Below, in pieces: positions 49,407 to 58,720 of a DNA stretch of 64,000 bases. A program made the translations under genes and the position numbers. The notes under the pieces are model-generated. The model was given only the letters and a program-made list of their open reading frames with translations, did no database searches and was not told the origin of the DNA. The first letter of the stretch is position 1. Each line of letters begins with the position of its first letter. The DNA is from Bacillota bacterium (GTDB lineage: Bacteria > Bacillota_A > Clostridia > Christensenellales > Aristaeellaceae). Where the stretch lies: assembly GCA_023421735.1 (NCBI GenBank), contig JAEZSP010000023.1:43555-107554 (forward strand), given 5' to 3'.

Positions 49407-51713
49407 ATGGGCGCGCTTGTTGAGGCGTTTGTGGATAAGGTGCGCGCGATCGACGACGAAGTATCGGCGCTCCTGGAGCTCAAGCGCGTCGTCAACGAAT
49501 TCCTGGAGGCGATGCTGCGCCGCGGCGTCCGGCGGATCAGCGCCCTGCCGCTCCTCTACGAAAAAATGGATGCGCAGCTGACGGAACTGGCGCTAACGAT
49601 GGACGAGATCGACGCGGCCGCGGAGCGCATCGCACGGCCGCTCGACATGACGATCGTCGATCTGCCCACATTCCGTGGAGTTTCGTCCATCGTTCGGGAG
49701 ACGAACGAATCGGACGTTGCGGGTTTCTGGGCATGGGCGGCGATCAAAAACCTGTCCAGCGTTCCGGGGCGCCGCGAAGCGTTCGAATTTCAAACGCAGA
49801 GCGGCGAAAGCGCGCTGCTTTTGCGCGTGCCGGACGATTTCATCAACGACGGACCCTATCGGGACGCAGAATTCAAGGGCGGGCTTTATGCGGCGGCGGG
49901 TGCGTATGCGGACGAGGATCTTGCGCGCATTCACAGGGCCATCGCATTGGAGATCGGCAGAGGCGGGGCATACGAGGTCGACGCGCAATCCGACGAAGGC
50001 CCGCATCGAGCGACACTTGTGGAATCCGCGCTCTCACCGGACGAGCAGCGCGAACAGCTGACGATCCTCGTACCGGTGCGCAGGGCAACGCCGGACGCCG
50101 GGCGCCACGAGAAGCCGCGCGCAGCGCAATTGACCCTTTCCGAAATCGAGGCGGTCAATCCGCAGCTTTTGTCGCACGAGATCGACCTGCACAGTTTAAC
50201 GCCGATTTTGAACCCGCGCTATCACGTACTCGACACGGGCGAGGCGGAATACGTGGCGTTCATCGACAAAGGGGTGCTTTCGACGAACCTGCCGGTCAAA
50301 ATTCCATTCCGGGTAGACTACGAATTTTCGACCGACGAGGCGCCCGTTTACCTCTACCATGGTCGCGCAATGGCGGCAATCAATCTGGGCGACAACGCAA
50401 ACCAGTGGCGTTCCCGCGATGTTTTGCGCCATCGGCTGCCCGTGTTCGGCGACGAGGCGGAATGGCCCGCAGCGGGACGGATTGAGAAGGGGATGTACAA
50501 CAGGCTCACCTGGATCGTGGGGGAAAAGCACTTTGCGATTCTTGTGAACGGAGAGGTGCGCGACGCGGCAGCCGACTGCCCATACATGAAGCTGGATGCG
50601 AGTACGAGCGAGGCGTATCCCGTGATCATCGGCGCAAACCACAGGTTTCTCACCCGCATCCGCGCCATTCGCGTGACGGAACTCGCGCCCCTTCCCCACA
50701 TCCGCGCGCCACGCGGCGCTCTTTTGCCCACGTCCCTGCGCGCAAGCAACCGGGTGCCGATTCAGCATCGGCTCAGCACCTTTCACGACGGGGAAAATTA
50801 TTGGTTCAACGGCTGCATGAAGTATCTGTTCGAATGCCTCGGAAAGCCGGAATTCGACTACTGGTTCTTTTCCGGCGTCACGGGCGACAATCTCGCGCAG
50901 GTATTCTCCTTTGACCGCTTCCGGGGCGACGGCGCGGCGGATTATCTGCGGGGACCGGACTTCGTAAAAAAAATCTTTGGCATCTGCGGGTACGACTGCA
51001 CATATGTGGACGCACAGGCATTGGCAAAGGACAAATGGAATGTTGTGCGCAGGGCGATGGAGATGATCGACCAGGGACGCCCGGTGATCACATATCAAAT
51101 GCAAAAGGGCTGGCGAGTCATCGTGGGCTACGAGCGGTACGGGCGGACGCTTCTGCTGCGCGCAGAGGACCACGAAGAGCCGGACGCGCTTTCGGCGGAT
51201 GAGATTGCGGACGACGCCTGGATTTTCGTCGGCGAAAAGCTGCGCGATGTGGACGAGGCGCGCATTTACCGCGACGCCGTTATGGACATACCGCGGCTTC
51301 TAACCGTGCGCACGGAAGATTACTGCTTCGGTCCCGCTGCGTTCCGCGCTTGGGCAAATGAAATCGAGGCGGGGCGATTTGACGGGATGCGGGAGGCGGA
51401 CTTCGACCAATGGCGGACATATAACATCTATGTCTGTTGCCTTGCGACGAACGGAAGTTGCCGCGCATTTCTCGAGCGCGCGTACGAAAAAAACCCCGAC
51501 CTGACGTTTCTTGCAGACGTCATCGGGGAATATGCATTGCAGGCACGGCTTTGGTCGGAACCGGGCGGACTGGAATCCCTCGGCGGCGGGTTCAACGTCA
51601 CCCTCGGGGTGCTTCAGGATGCCCAAAAGCGCGCCGCCGTCGCAGCAATCATCCGTGCATGCGCGGACAGCGCACAGCGGGTTCTGGAGGCAGTGCGCAC
51701 AGCGCTTCCCTGA
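49407..51713 (+). CDS. Effector part of the interrupted MerR regulator: coiled coil, GyrI-like, beta-rich and BtrH-like domains
   Basis: 768 codons in the same frame as the MerR HTH, from the first ATG after the amber codon. Order: MerR dimerisation coiled coil (1-75), a GyrI-like effector-binding domain (about 75-230, ending TILVPVR), a beta-rich lectin-like stretch (about 255-425, LSTNLPVKIPFRVDYEF and YNRLTWIVGEKHFAILVNG), and a C-terminal domain resembling BtrH-like acyltransferase/papain-fold proteins (NGCMKYLFECLGKPEFDYWF, GRPVITYQ, AEDHEEPDALSADEI). No strong ribosome site precedes ATG 49407, so expression is doubtful unless there is readthrough of the TAG. The undamaged frame points to a recent mutation or functional readthrough. 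Confidence 0.6.
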   Translation: MGALVEAFVDKVRAIDDEVSALLELKRVVNEFLEAMLRRGVRRISALPLLYEKMDAQLTELALTMDEIDAAAERIARPLDMTIVDLPTFRGVSSIVRETNESDVAGFWAWAAIKNLSSVPGRREAFEFQTQSGESALLLRVPDDFINDGPYRDAEFKGGLYAAAGAYADEDLARIHRAIALEIGRGGAYEVDAQSDEGPHRATLVESALSPDEQREQLTILVPVRRATPDAGRHEKPRAAQLTLSEIEAVNPQLLSHEIDLHSLTPILNPRYHVLDTGEAEYVAFIDKGVLSTNLPVKIPFRVDYEFSTDEAPVYLYHGRAMAAINLGDNANQWRSRDVLRHRLPVFGDEAEWPAAGRIEKGMYNRLTWIVGEKHFAILVNGEVRDAAADCPYMKLDASTSEAYPVIIGANHRFLTRIRAIRVTELAPLPHIRAPRGALLPTSLRASNRVPIQHRLSTFHDGENYWFNGCMKYLFECLGKPEFDYWFFSGVTGDNLAQVFSFDRFRGDGAADYLRGPDFVKKIFGICGYDCTYVDAQALAKDKWNVVRRAMEMIDQGRPVITYQMQKGWRVIVGYERYGRTLLLRAEDHEEPDALSADEIADDAWIFVGEKLRDVDEARIYRDAVMDIPRLLTVRTEDYCFGPAAFRAWANEIEAGRFDGMREADFDQWRTYNIYVCCLATNGSCRAFLERAYEKNPDLTFLADVIGEYALQARLWSEPGGLESLGGGFNVTLGVLQDAQKRAAVAAIIRACADSAQRVLEAVRTALP

Positions 51714-51732
51714 TCAGGCATCCTGTGCGGGG

Positions 51733-52389
51733 TTACGGGTTCTTTTCCGCTTCCCGATCGAACAGCCCAAACTTTTTTGCGTATCTGGCCTTCATGAAAT
51801 AACCGATGCCTAAATTCATGAGAAGACCGAGCATCCCTAAAATGATCACAAGAATGGGATAAAGCACATCGTTGCTATTCGGCAGAAAGCGCGTGATGAG
51901 GGACCCAAGGGCAGCAAAGAAAAAGAGGATGGCCCAGGCTTTCTTGGCTGCATGCCCGGGATTGCGATATACATCGCGCCGGATGTTTGTGCGGATGAGC
52001 GCATAGATGAGCGTCATGTCCACTGCGTTGAGTCCAATGAGGACAAGGGCGGACGTCCATGCATGAGGGACGAATTTCAACGACAGATAGAATGCGCCTA
52101 CGGAGGCGTCAAGCGACATCGCCGTGAGTGAACACCCCGTGTACAGCAACGCGATCGCCCGCGCACGCGGTGGACGACGGATGAGCGCCGCTATGCCGAC
52201 AAAAATCGTCGAGAGCGCCACAAGCGCGACGACAATGTTCAAAAAAACATACGACGGGTACTCGGTCATAAAGAAATAAATGGGAATGCCAACGATCAGG
52301 GCGTTCATGATCACGTCGCGCAACCGAACCGTCGGCATTTGGTACGCGACAAATCCCGCGATGTTTTCCAAAGGATATTTTTCTCTCAT
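51733..52389 (-). CDS. Hypothetical membrane protein
   Basis: I do not recognise this 218-residue protein. After a short polar start (MREKYPLENIAGFVAYQMPT) it has about six hydrophobic helices (near 30-45, 50-70, 80-105, 110-135, 155-175 and 185-205) and a basic C-terminus. No motif for transport or catalysis is visible. ATG at 52389 is chosen; GGAGAG lies about 11 bases upstream, somewhat far. It starts 38 bases after the GNAT gene and may belong to the glycogen-cluster transcript. It is convergent with the MerR gene. Confidence 0.6.
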   Translation of the reverse strand: MREKYPLENIAGFVAYQMPTVRLRDVIMNALIVGIPIYFFMTEYPSYVFLNIVVALVALSTIFVGIAALIRRPPRARAIALLYTGCSLTAMSLDASVGAFYLSLKFVPHAWTSALVLIGLNAVDMTLIYALIRTNIRRDVYRNPGHAAKKAWAILFFFAALGSLITRFLPNSNDVLYPILVIILGMLGLLMNLGIGYFMKARYAKKFGLFDREAEKNP

Positions 52390-52427
52390 GATGCGTTTCT
52401 CTCCGGCGTGCATTCTGGGCGATCCGC

Positions 52428-53162
52428 TCAGCAGCGGCGAATCAGGCGGAGCCTGAGGGGCCGTTCGGTAATCCACTCCTTTTCCGCGCCCATGGTCGAA
52501 CGCGGGTGCGGCAGCATGTCGCGCCCGGGCACGATCTCTTCGTCGATCGCGTAAAGCGTCCCCTGCAATATCCCATTGTGGCAAATGCGCCCGTCATCCC
52601 CAATGGACAGCTTCGTGGGTTTGTGTGAAAATGCCTCCGCGAGCTGTTCAAACGGCGTGATGGTGCTTCCCGCGCGCAGGGTGTGAAGCGTCAGGGGCGA
52701 ACCGTGATACCATGCGCCGATCTCGAAAAAACCGGCCTTCTTCGCCGCGGCGCGCATGGGCGCGTTGTGGGCGCGCGTGGTCAGCGTCGGTACCTGCCCG
52801 CGCGCCAGAATTGTACGCGCAAGGCGCCCAACGAGCGCGGCGGACATGCCGCGATTGCGGTAATCCGGATGCGTCGCGACGGCGGCAACCTCCAGCGCAC
52901 CCGCATAGCGCCTGAGAATCGCCGCACGGGCGGCGATTTTGCCATCCATAATCATCGCATAGACGTCCCAGTCGGGGTATTGCGCAAAGTATTCGTCGTA
53001 CGGCACGGCGTAATCGGGTGCGACCGCGCGGATGAAATCATACGTAAGGTCATACTGCGCGCGCTCGTCAAAGGGCGTGATGTGTGCATCCCATAGGGAC
53101 GGCGCGTCGACAAGCCTCTGGGCGCTCATGACCATATCATTTAAATCATGTCTATCGCGCAT
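52428..53162 (-). CDS. GNAT-family N-acetyltransferase
   Basis: A 244-residue protein with a GNAT fold at about residues 50-165. The acetyl-CoA motif is ATHPDYRNRGMSAALVGRLA (the R-x-x-G-x-x-A loop; NRGMSA). A strand with IMDGKIAARAAIL precedes it. The last 75 residues form an extra domain rich in Arg. The substrate is unknown. ATG at 53162 (MRDRHDLND) follows GGATGTACAGG; a TTG at 53246 would extend it into the preceding gene. It follows the AAA gene by about 64 bases. Confidence 0.8.
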   Translation of the reverse strand: MRDRHDLNDMVMSAQRLVDAPSLWDAHITPFDERAQYDLTYDFIRAVAPDYAVPYDEYFAQYPDWDVYAMIMDGKIAARAAILRRYAGALEVAAVATHPDYRNRGMSAALVGRLARTILARGQVPTLTTRAHNAPMRAAAKKAGFFEIGAWYHGSPLTLHTLRAGSTITPFEQLAEAFSHKPTKLSIGDDGRICHNGILQGTLYAIDEEIVPGRDMLPHPRSTMGAEKEWITERPLRLRLIRRC

Positions 53163-53226
53163 CGCCTGTACATCCTTTGATCGTTCGGATATCAGTTTGC
53201 CAAAATCGGCAGGACGGAAAGGGCGG

Positions 53227-54351
53227 TTATTTTCCCTCTTCCGCAAGCCCCTTTAATTCGTCGATCATCTTCTGGGTGTTCTCCACAAGCTCTTTTTCCT
53301 TTTTGAGCGCGTCGTTGAGCTTCACATCCTCGCTGCGCGCGGCTTCGATGTCCGCCTTCACGATGGTCGTGAGCTTTTCGACCGTCATTTCCGTCTCGGC
53401 CGCGAGGCGGTTTGACTGGGCGACGAGCGTGCGCTCGAATATATTGCGCACACCGCGCGCATTGCCAAAGGAGATGGAATGCGTGTTCGCGGCCTCGATA
53501 TAGTCGCGTGCCGCGGTCTTTGCTTCTTCGTCAAGCACATAGCTGTTCTTCTTGAGCTGGAGATTGAGAATCCCCACCATCTCATCGGTCGAATAATCAT
53601 CGAAGTGGAGATAGCGGTTGAAGCGGGATTCCAGGCCGGGATTGGAGTGAATGAACTGCTCCATCAGGCCGTCGTAGCCCGCCACGATCACGACCAGGTC
53701 GTCGCGGTTGTCCTCCATGGCCTTTAAAAGCGTCTCGATGGCTTCCTGCCCGAAGTCGTTTTCGGACGTGGATTTGAGCGCATATGCCTCGTCGACGAAC
53801 AGCACGCCGCCGAGTGCCTTTTTGATGACCTCCGTGGTCTTCTGCGCGGTTTGACCCACGTAACCCGCCACGAGCCCGGAGCGATCGACCTCCACAAGCT
53901 GACCCTTCGACAGAATGCCGAGGCTACGATAAATGCGCGCCATAAGCCGGGCGATCATGGTCTTGCCCGTACCGGGATTGCCGGTAAAGACCATGTGCAG
54001 CGACATTTCGACGGTGGGGAGGTTGTGCTCCTTGCGGAGCTTGTGGATCGTCACCATGTTGATTAGGTTGGTGACCTCCTTTTTGATCCCAGCCAGCCCG
54101 ATGTACTCATTCAGTTCCCCTTTCAGCGCTTCGATGTCCTCGGGCGGCGGGAGCTCCTCTTCCGGCTTTACCGCCTCCGCCTTATGGACGGCGGGCGTCG
54201 CCTTTTGCGGCGGCGCGGCATTTCCCGCTTGTTCGGGCACCGCCGGTGCGGGCGTACCCCAGAAGTCGTCGCCAATGCGGCGCATGCTGTTGTTGATGAG
54301 GTCGGAGATGACCTCGAGCTGGGTCTTGATGATCTCGTCGCGGTTATCCAT
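53227..54351 (-). CDS. AAA ATPase of the CbbX/SpoVK type
   Basis: A 374-residue AAA+ protein. A variable N-terminal part (1-85) rich in Pro and Ala precedes the AAA core: Walker A FTGNPGTGKTMIAR, the sensor region VGQTAQKTTEVIKKALGG, Walker B VLFVDEAYAL and an Arg finger region ESRFNRYLHF. This is the CbbX/SpoVK family (stage V sporulation protein K-like, also in type VII systems and Rubisco activation). The C-terminal 50 residues are a coiled coil. ATG at 54351 is preferred to ATG 54357 because GGAG lies 8 bases upstream. It follows glgA. Confidence 0.87.
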   Translation of the reverse strand: MDNRDEIIKTQLEVISDLINNSMRRIGDDFWGTPAPAVPEQAGNAAPPQKATPAVHKAEAVKPEEELPPPEDIEALKGELNEYIGLAGIKKEVTNLINMVTIHKLRKEHNLPTVEMSLHMVFTGNPGTGKTMIARLMARIYRSLGILSKGQLVEVDRSGLVAGYVGQTAQKTTEVIKKALGGVLFVDEAYALKSTSENDFGQEAIETLLKAMEDNRDDLVVIVAGYDGLMEQFIHSNPGLESRFNRYLHFDDYSTDEMVGILNLQLKKNSYVLDEEAKTAARDYIEAANTHSISFGNARGVRNIFERTLVAQSNRLAAETEMTVEKLTTIVKADIEAARSEDVKLNDALKKEKELVENTQKMIDELKGLAEEGK

Positions 54352-54392
54352 TGGCATATCTCCGTTCGTATCGCAGAATGTCATACGAAATG

Positions 54393-54414
54393 CCCCGCGG
54401 CGTGGGCTGCGGGG
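54393..54414 (-). terminator. Possible weak terminator between glgA and the AAA gene
   Basis: A CCCCGC/GCGGGG stem with a 10-base loop is followed on minus by CATTTCG. The U-tail is poor, so partial read-through into the AAA gene is likely. Confidence 0.4.
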
Positions 54415-54432
54415 ACAAATCGCCGAGGTTTG

Positions 54433-56202
54433 CTAGGCGTCGGCCTTTTTGCTGGACGCGCGGGGCTTCTTGGGTGCGGAAGGATCGGCCGCTTTCTTGG
54501 CACGCGGCTTCTTCGGCGCGGGGGCTTCCGACTTACGATCGGTTGTTTGCGTCTTTGCAGCTGCCTTGCGCGTACGCGGTTTCTTCGGCGCGGGGGCGCC
54601 GCTCTCCGCTGTCTTCACGTCCAGCTTCTCCGCGGCCTTGACGTCGGATTTCTCAGCGGCCTTGACGTCGGATTTCTCAGCGGCCTTGGCCTTCCCTTTT
54701 GTCTGATGCGCCGCTTCGTCTGCCTGCGCGGGCTTGGCGGGCTTTGCCTCCGCCGTCTTCATTGCATACAGTGTGCGGTACACATCGATATAATGGTGCG
54801 CGGACTGATCCCAGCCGTACTGACCGCCCATGGCGCGTTTTGCAAGCACGTCCCACACATCGGCCTTCTTTTCGCGGAAGACCTTCACCGCGCGCTGAAT
54901 GACGTGCAGCATGTCGTGGGCGTTGTAGTTGAGGAAGGTAAAGCCATTGCCCGCGCCGGAAAACTCGTTATATGCGAGCACGGTATCGCGCAGGCCGCCG
55001 GTCTCGCGCACGACGGGGAGCGTGCCGTATCGGAGCGAGATGAGCTGTGAAAGGCCGCAGGGCTCGAACATCGAGGGCATGAGGAACATATCCGCACCCG
55101 CATAGATTTGCCGCGCGAGATCGTGGTTCATCTGGAAACTCGCGGCAATCTTGCCGGGATACTTCCATTGCGCCCAGCTGAAGAGATCCACGTACTTCGA
55201 TTCGCCCATGCCAAGCACGGCCATCTGCACGCCCGTATCCATGATTTCGGAAAGCACACGCTCCACAAGATCCAGACCCTTCTGTCCGGAAAGCCTGCCG
55301 ACCATGCCGATCAACGGCACGCTGGGATCGACCTCGAGGCCCATCGCCTTCTGAAGCGCCGCCTTGTTTGCGGCCTTGCCCGCGAGGATGTCGTCCGCCG
55401 TGTAGTTCTCAAACAGCGCCTGATCGGTCGCCGGATCATAGTCCTCGGTGTCGATGCCGTTCAAAATGCCGGTGAGGTGGTCGGCGCGCGCGCGGAGCAA
55501 CCCGTCCAGCCGCTCGCCGTAATATGCGGTCTTGATTTCCTCCGCATACGACGGGCTGACGGTGGTGATGCGATCCGCCGCGACAATGCCGCCCTTCATG
55601 AACGAGCACATGCCGTAGAATTCGAGGTTGTCGGAGCTGTACGCCCACTCGCCCAGCGCCAACAGTTCCTCGATCTCTCCGATGGTAAAAATGCCCTGAT
55701 ACTGGAGGTTGTGGATGGTAAAGACGGTCTTGATGTCTTGATAATGCTCAAGCTGCTTATACTGGGCATTGAGCAGGATGGGGATCAGTCCCGTCTGCCA
55801 ATCGTGGCAATGGAGAATATCCGGAACGAAGCCCATCTGAGGCAGCGCTTCGAGCACCGCACGGCTGAAATACGTGTAGCGCTCGCCTTCGTCGCCGCCG
55901 AGGCCGTAGACATAGCTCCTTTGGAAATACTGCTTGTTATCCACAAAATAGAATGTGATTCCCTCGTAGGTGAGCTTTTCAATGCCCACATACTGGCGGC
56001 GCCAACCGAGGTTGATGTAGAAGAACACCACGTGCTCCATCTGATCGCGCCACTTTTGGTCAATCTGCTGGTACAGGGGCAATATCACCCGCACGTCCTC
56101 GCCCGATCGCCTGATCTCCTTGGGCAGAGCGCCCACAACGTCCGCGAGTCCCCCAGTTTTGACAAAGGGGACGCATTCGGATGCCACAAACAGTATTTTC
56201 AT
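54433..56202 (-). CDS. glgA: Glycogen synthase with a histone-H1-like C-terminal tail
   Basis: A 589-residue GT5 enzyme that extends alpha-1,4-glucan from ADP-glucose. The first 480 residues are a normal GlgA: FVKTGGLADVVGALP (ADP-glucose binding), HCHDWQTGLIP, GIDTEDYDP, and MPSMFEPCGLSQLISLRYGTLPVVRETGGL. Residues 484-589 are additional: Ala/Lys/Pro-rich, with three AAEKSDV-like repeats (KAAEKSDV, KAAEKSDV, KAAEKLDV) and three APKKPR units, resembling histone H1 or HU-tail sequences. The tail would be positively charged and disordered. ATG at 56202 starts the canonical MKILFVASECVPF. It lies 28 bases after glgD. Confidence 0.93.
   Translation of the reverse strand: MKILFVASECVPFVKTGGLADVVGALPKEIRRSGEDVRVILPLYQQIDQKWRDQMEHVVFFYINLGWRRQYVGIEKLTYEGITFYFVDNKQYFQRSYVYGLGGDEGERYTYFSRAVLEALPQMGFVPDILHCHDWQTGLIPILLNAQYKQLEHYQDIKTVFTIHNLQYQGIFTIGEIEELLALGEWAYSSDNLEFYGMCSFMKGGIVAADRITTVSPSYAEEIKTAYYGERLDGLLRARADHLTGILNGIDTEDYDPATDQALFENYTADDILAGKAANKAALQKAMGLEVDPSVPLIGMVGRLSGQKGLDLVERVLSEIMDTGVQMAVLGMGESKYVDLFSWAQWKYPGKIAASFQMNHDLARQIYAGADMFLMPSMFEPCGLSQLISLRYGTLPVVRETGGLRDTVLAYNEFSGAGNGFTFLNYNAHDMLHVIQRAVKVFREKKADVWDVLAKRAMGGQYGWDQSAHHYIDVYRTLYAMKTAEAKPAKPAQADEAAHQTKGKAKAAEKSDVKAAEKSDVKAAEKLDVKTAESGAPAPKKPRTRKAAAKTQTTDRKSEAPAPKKPRAKKAADPSAPKKPRASSKKADA
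54626..54690. repeat. 24-bp tandem repeat inside glgA
   Basis: Two full units of TTCTCMGCGGCCTTGACGTC + GGAT (54626-54649 and 54650-54673) and a partial third (54674-54690), differing by one base or so. They encode the AAEKSDVK repeats of the glgA tail and could expand or contract by slippage. Confidence 0.85.
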
Positions 56203-56230
56203 TTCTTTTCCCTCCCGTCCGGTTCTAGGG

Positions 56231-57367
56231 TTATAAGGTGATGTTTTTCCCGATGACGATGGGGTACTGGCGCTGGCCGATCAATCTGCCGTGCGCGCGC
56301 ATCGTGACCGCCTTGTCTAGAATGACGTATTCCGCCTCGACGGAATCCTCTATGTAGCTGTCCTGCATGATAATCGAATTTTTCACGACCGCGCCGCGCC
56401 CAATTTTCACGCCCCGAAACAGCACGCAGTTTTCGACGGTTCCCTCGATCACGCAACCGTCCGCGATGAGCGAATTTCTCACCTTTGCGGAAATCCCATA
56501 GATCGCGGGCACTTCGTCGCGTTCCTTGGTATACACCGGGAAATCGGAGAACAGGGCCTTGCGGTAGTACCTGCCCAGAAGATCCATGTTCAACCGATAG
56601 TAGCCGTTGACGGTTTCCACCCGGCGATAATAGCCCTTGTACTCGTAGCCCCGCACATCAAGCATCCCGGTGCGGATGTGCGAACGGAGCATGTCCCCGT
56701 AAATATCGTGCGCGCCCTGCGAAAACGCCTGATCGACCAGATGCATGAGCAGCGTCCGCTTCACGATCATCACATCCATGGCCATGTTGTCGTAATTGGC
56801 CGCGTTGGGGTTAATCTCCATGTCCGCGATCTTGCCGCCGGGGCCCACGTTTAAGTATATATGCTTATCGTGCTTCGATGAGGACAGGTACATTTCGCCC
56901 GGCGCAGCTTTTGCATACATCAGGGTGATGTCCGCGCCGGAATCGACGTGCGCCTGTATCATCGGCTCAAACGATGTGGAAAACACGATGTTCCCGCCCG
57001 ATAGGATCACCAGCTCCTGCCGCGATCTTCTCAGGTAATCAAAGTTTGCGCGCAGCGCTTCCAGAACGCCCGTGTATTCCCCGCCGTTTTCGTCGTTGAT
57101 AAAGGGCGGCAGGATGAAAAGGCCGTTGTTGCGGGTGTGGAGATCCCACTCCTTGCCCGCGCCCAGATGATCCATCAAAGAAGAATAATTCTTCTGGGTG
57201 ATGACGCCGACATTTTTCACGCCTGAATTGACCATGTTCGACAGGACGAAGTCCACGATGCGGTAGCGTCCCGCAACGGGAAGCGCAGCGACCGAGCGGT
57301 GGCTCGTCAATTCGCGCAGGGAAAGGTCGTCCTTCGTGGTATAAATGATGCCCATCGTGTCCTTCAT
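56231..57367 (-). CDS. glgD: Glucose-1-phosphate adenylyltransferase subunit GlgD
   Basis: A 378-residue homologue of ADP-glucose pyrophosphorylase that partners GlgC in Firmicutes. The nucleotidyltransferase core has lost the catalytic signature: where GlgC has GGQGSRL, GlgD has [17 protein letters not shown] and then [15 protein letters not shown] left-handed beta-helix C-terminus ([20 protein letters not shown]) follows. It enhances or modulates GlgC. ATG at 57367 overlaps the glgC stop by four bases (ATGA), so the two are made together. Confidence 0.93.
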   Translation of the reverse strand: MKDTMGIIYTTKDDLSLRELTSHRSVAALPVAGRYRIVDFVLSNMVNSGVKNVGVITQKNYSSLMDHLGAGKEWDLHTRNNGLFILPPFINDENGGEYTGVLEALRANFDYLRRSRQELVILSGGNIVFSTSFEPMIQAHVDSGADITLMYAKAAPGEMYLSSSKHDKHIYLNVGPGGKIADMEINPNAANYDNMAMDVMIVKRTLLMHLVDQAFSQGAHDIYGDMLRSHIRTGMLDVRGYEYKGYYRRVETVNGYYRLNMDLLGRYYRKALFSDFPVYTKERDEVPAIYGISAKVRNSLIADGCVIEGTVENCVLFRGVKIGRGAVVKNSIIMQDSYIEDSVEAEYVILDKAVTMRAHGRLIGQRQYPIVIGKNITL

Positions 57368-58566
57368 GCCTTCGTCCCCTCCCTTTCGAGAACCGCGTCT
57401 TCATCGATCTGCGCGCCGGCCTTGACGACAAAGCCGCCCGGCAGCCGGGTTCCCTTGCCCACGAGCGCGATGCCGCCCTCGTCGCTGCCAACGATCGCGC
57501 CGGGGCCGATTTCGCAATCCTCCGCCACGATGCAACGCTTGAGGATCGCGCCTTTTTTGACGACGGTGTTGGGCATGACGACCGCGTTTTCGATCACCGC
57601 GCCCTCTTCCACCACGACACCCGCAAAGAGCACCGAGTGGCTGACCGTCCCCATGACTTCGCAGCCCTCCGTGACGGATGAGCAGTCGATATGCGCCATC
57701 GGGCCGATAAAGTGCGGCGGGAGCTGGGGACTTCTGGCATAGATGGGCCAGCGAATATCCCGCAAATTGAAGGCAGGCGGGTTCGTCAGAAGGTCCATAT
57801 GCGCCTCCCAGAGGCTCTCAATGGTGCCGACGTCCTTCCAGTAATCCTCAAAGGAATACGCCATGAGCTTGAGGCCGTCCGACAGGATCTTGGGAATGAT
57901 GTTCTTGCCAAAGTCGTTTTTCGACGCGGGGTCTCTGTCGTCCCCGACCAGATACTGCCGAAGAACCGGCCATGAGAAGATATAGACGCCCATCGAAGCG
58001 AGGTTGCTCTTGGGCTTTTTGGGTTTTTCTTCAAACTCGGTGATGCGGTTCTCCCCATCGACATTCATAATGCCGAACGACGGCGCCTCCGCCCACGGAA
58101 CCGGACGCACCGCAATGGTCACGTCCGCCTGTTGCTCCATGTGCGAAGAGAGCATCTGCCGATAGTCCATCTTATAGATGTGGTCGCCCGAGAGGATCAG
58201 CACATATTCAGGATCATACTGCTCGATGAAGCTGATATTCTGGTAGATGGCGTTCGCGGTTCCCTTATACCATTCGCCGCTTTTCGCCTTCATAAACGGC
58301 GGAAGGACAAAAACGCCGCCGTTGGTCAGATCCAGATCCCACGGTTGGCCCGCACCGATATAACGGTTGAGCTCGAGGGGCTGATACTGCGTCAAAACGC
58401 CCACGACGTCGATTCCGGCGTTGGAACAGTTCGACAGCGGAAAGTCGATGATGCGGTACTTTCCGCCGAAGGGCACGGCGGGCTTTGCCATTGCCTTGGT
58501 CAGTAAACCCAGGCGGCTGCCCTGCCCGCCGGCGAGCAGCATGGCGATGCATTTCTTCTTGCGCAT
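57364..58566 (-). CDS. glgC: Glucose-1-phosphate adenylyltransferase
   Basis: A 400-residue enzyme making ADP-glucose for glycogen synthesis. It has [32 protein letters not shown] (the nucleotide and activator region; here given in pieces as [10 protein letters not shown] and [15 protein letters not shown]), GDHIYKMDY with the metal-binding Asp, and [10 protein letters not shown] with the glucose-phosphate Lys. A beta-helix C-terminus ends the protein. ATG at 58566 follows GGGAG. An attached TATAAT at 58633-58628 suggests the cluster promoter. It is the first gene of glgC-glgD-glgA. Confidence 0.95.
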   Translation of the reverse strand: MRKKKCIAMLLAGGQGSRLGLLTKAMAKPAVPFGGKYRIIDFPLSNCSNAGIDVVGVLTQYQPLELNRYIGAGQPWDLDLTNGGVFVLPPFMKAKSGEWYKGTANAIYQNISFIEQYDPEYVLILSGDHIYKMDYRQMLSSHMEQQADVTIAVRPVPWAEAPSFGIMNVDGENRITEFEEKPKKPKSNLASMGVYIFSWPVLRQYLVGDDRDPASKNDFGKNIIPKILSDGLKLMAYSFEDYWKDVGTIESLWEAHMDLLTNPPAFNLRDIRWPIYARSPQLPPHFIGPMAHIDCSSVTEGCEVMGTVSHSVLFAGVVVEEGAVIENAVVMPNTVVKKGAILKRCIVAEDCEIGPGAIVGSDEGGIALVGKGTRLPGGFVVKAGAQIDEDAVLEREGTKA

Positions 58567-58627
58567 ACATTCTCCCTGCCTTTATGTCGAGGGATGAGGC
58601 TCCCCCGCATTGTAACCTGTATATAAC

Positions 58628-58633
58628 ATTATA
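58628..58633 (-). promoter_or_regulatory. -10 box of the glgC-glgD-glgA promoter
   Basis: On minus a perfect TATAAT at 58633-58628, about 60 bases ahead of glgC. The matching -35 at 17 bases (TGGATA) is poor. Confidence 0.4.
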
Positions 58634-58675
58634 AGGCATCTGGGAAGGAATATCCAGAGGTTCTACGGAAATTAT

Positions 58676-58709
58676 GCAAAAAAGAACGCGCCTTTTACGG
58701 CGCGCCCTG
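58676..58709 (-). terminator. Terminator of the PadR/DUF4097 operon
   Basis: On minus CGCGCC/GGCGCG around GTAAAA is followed by TTCTTTTTTG. It lies 12 bases after the DUF4097 gene. Confidence 0.8.
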
Positions 58710-58720
58710 CATTCGTGTGC

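Noticed and set aside
56231..57367. GlgD without the GlgC catalytic signature as a pseudogene
   Set aside because: Loss of these residues is normal for the regulatory GlgD subunit, and the gene is coupled to glgC.
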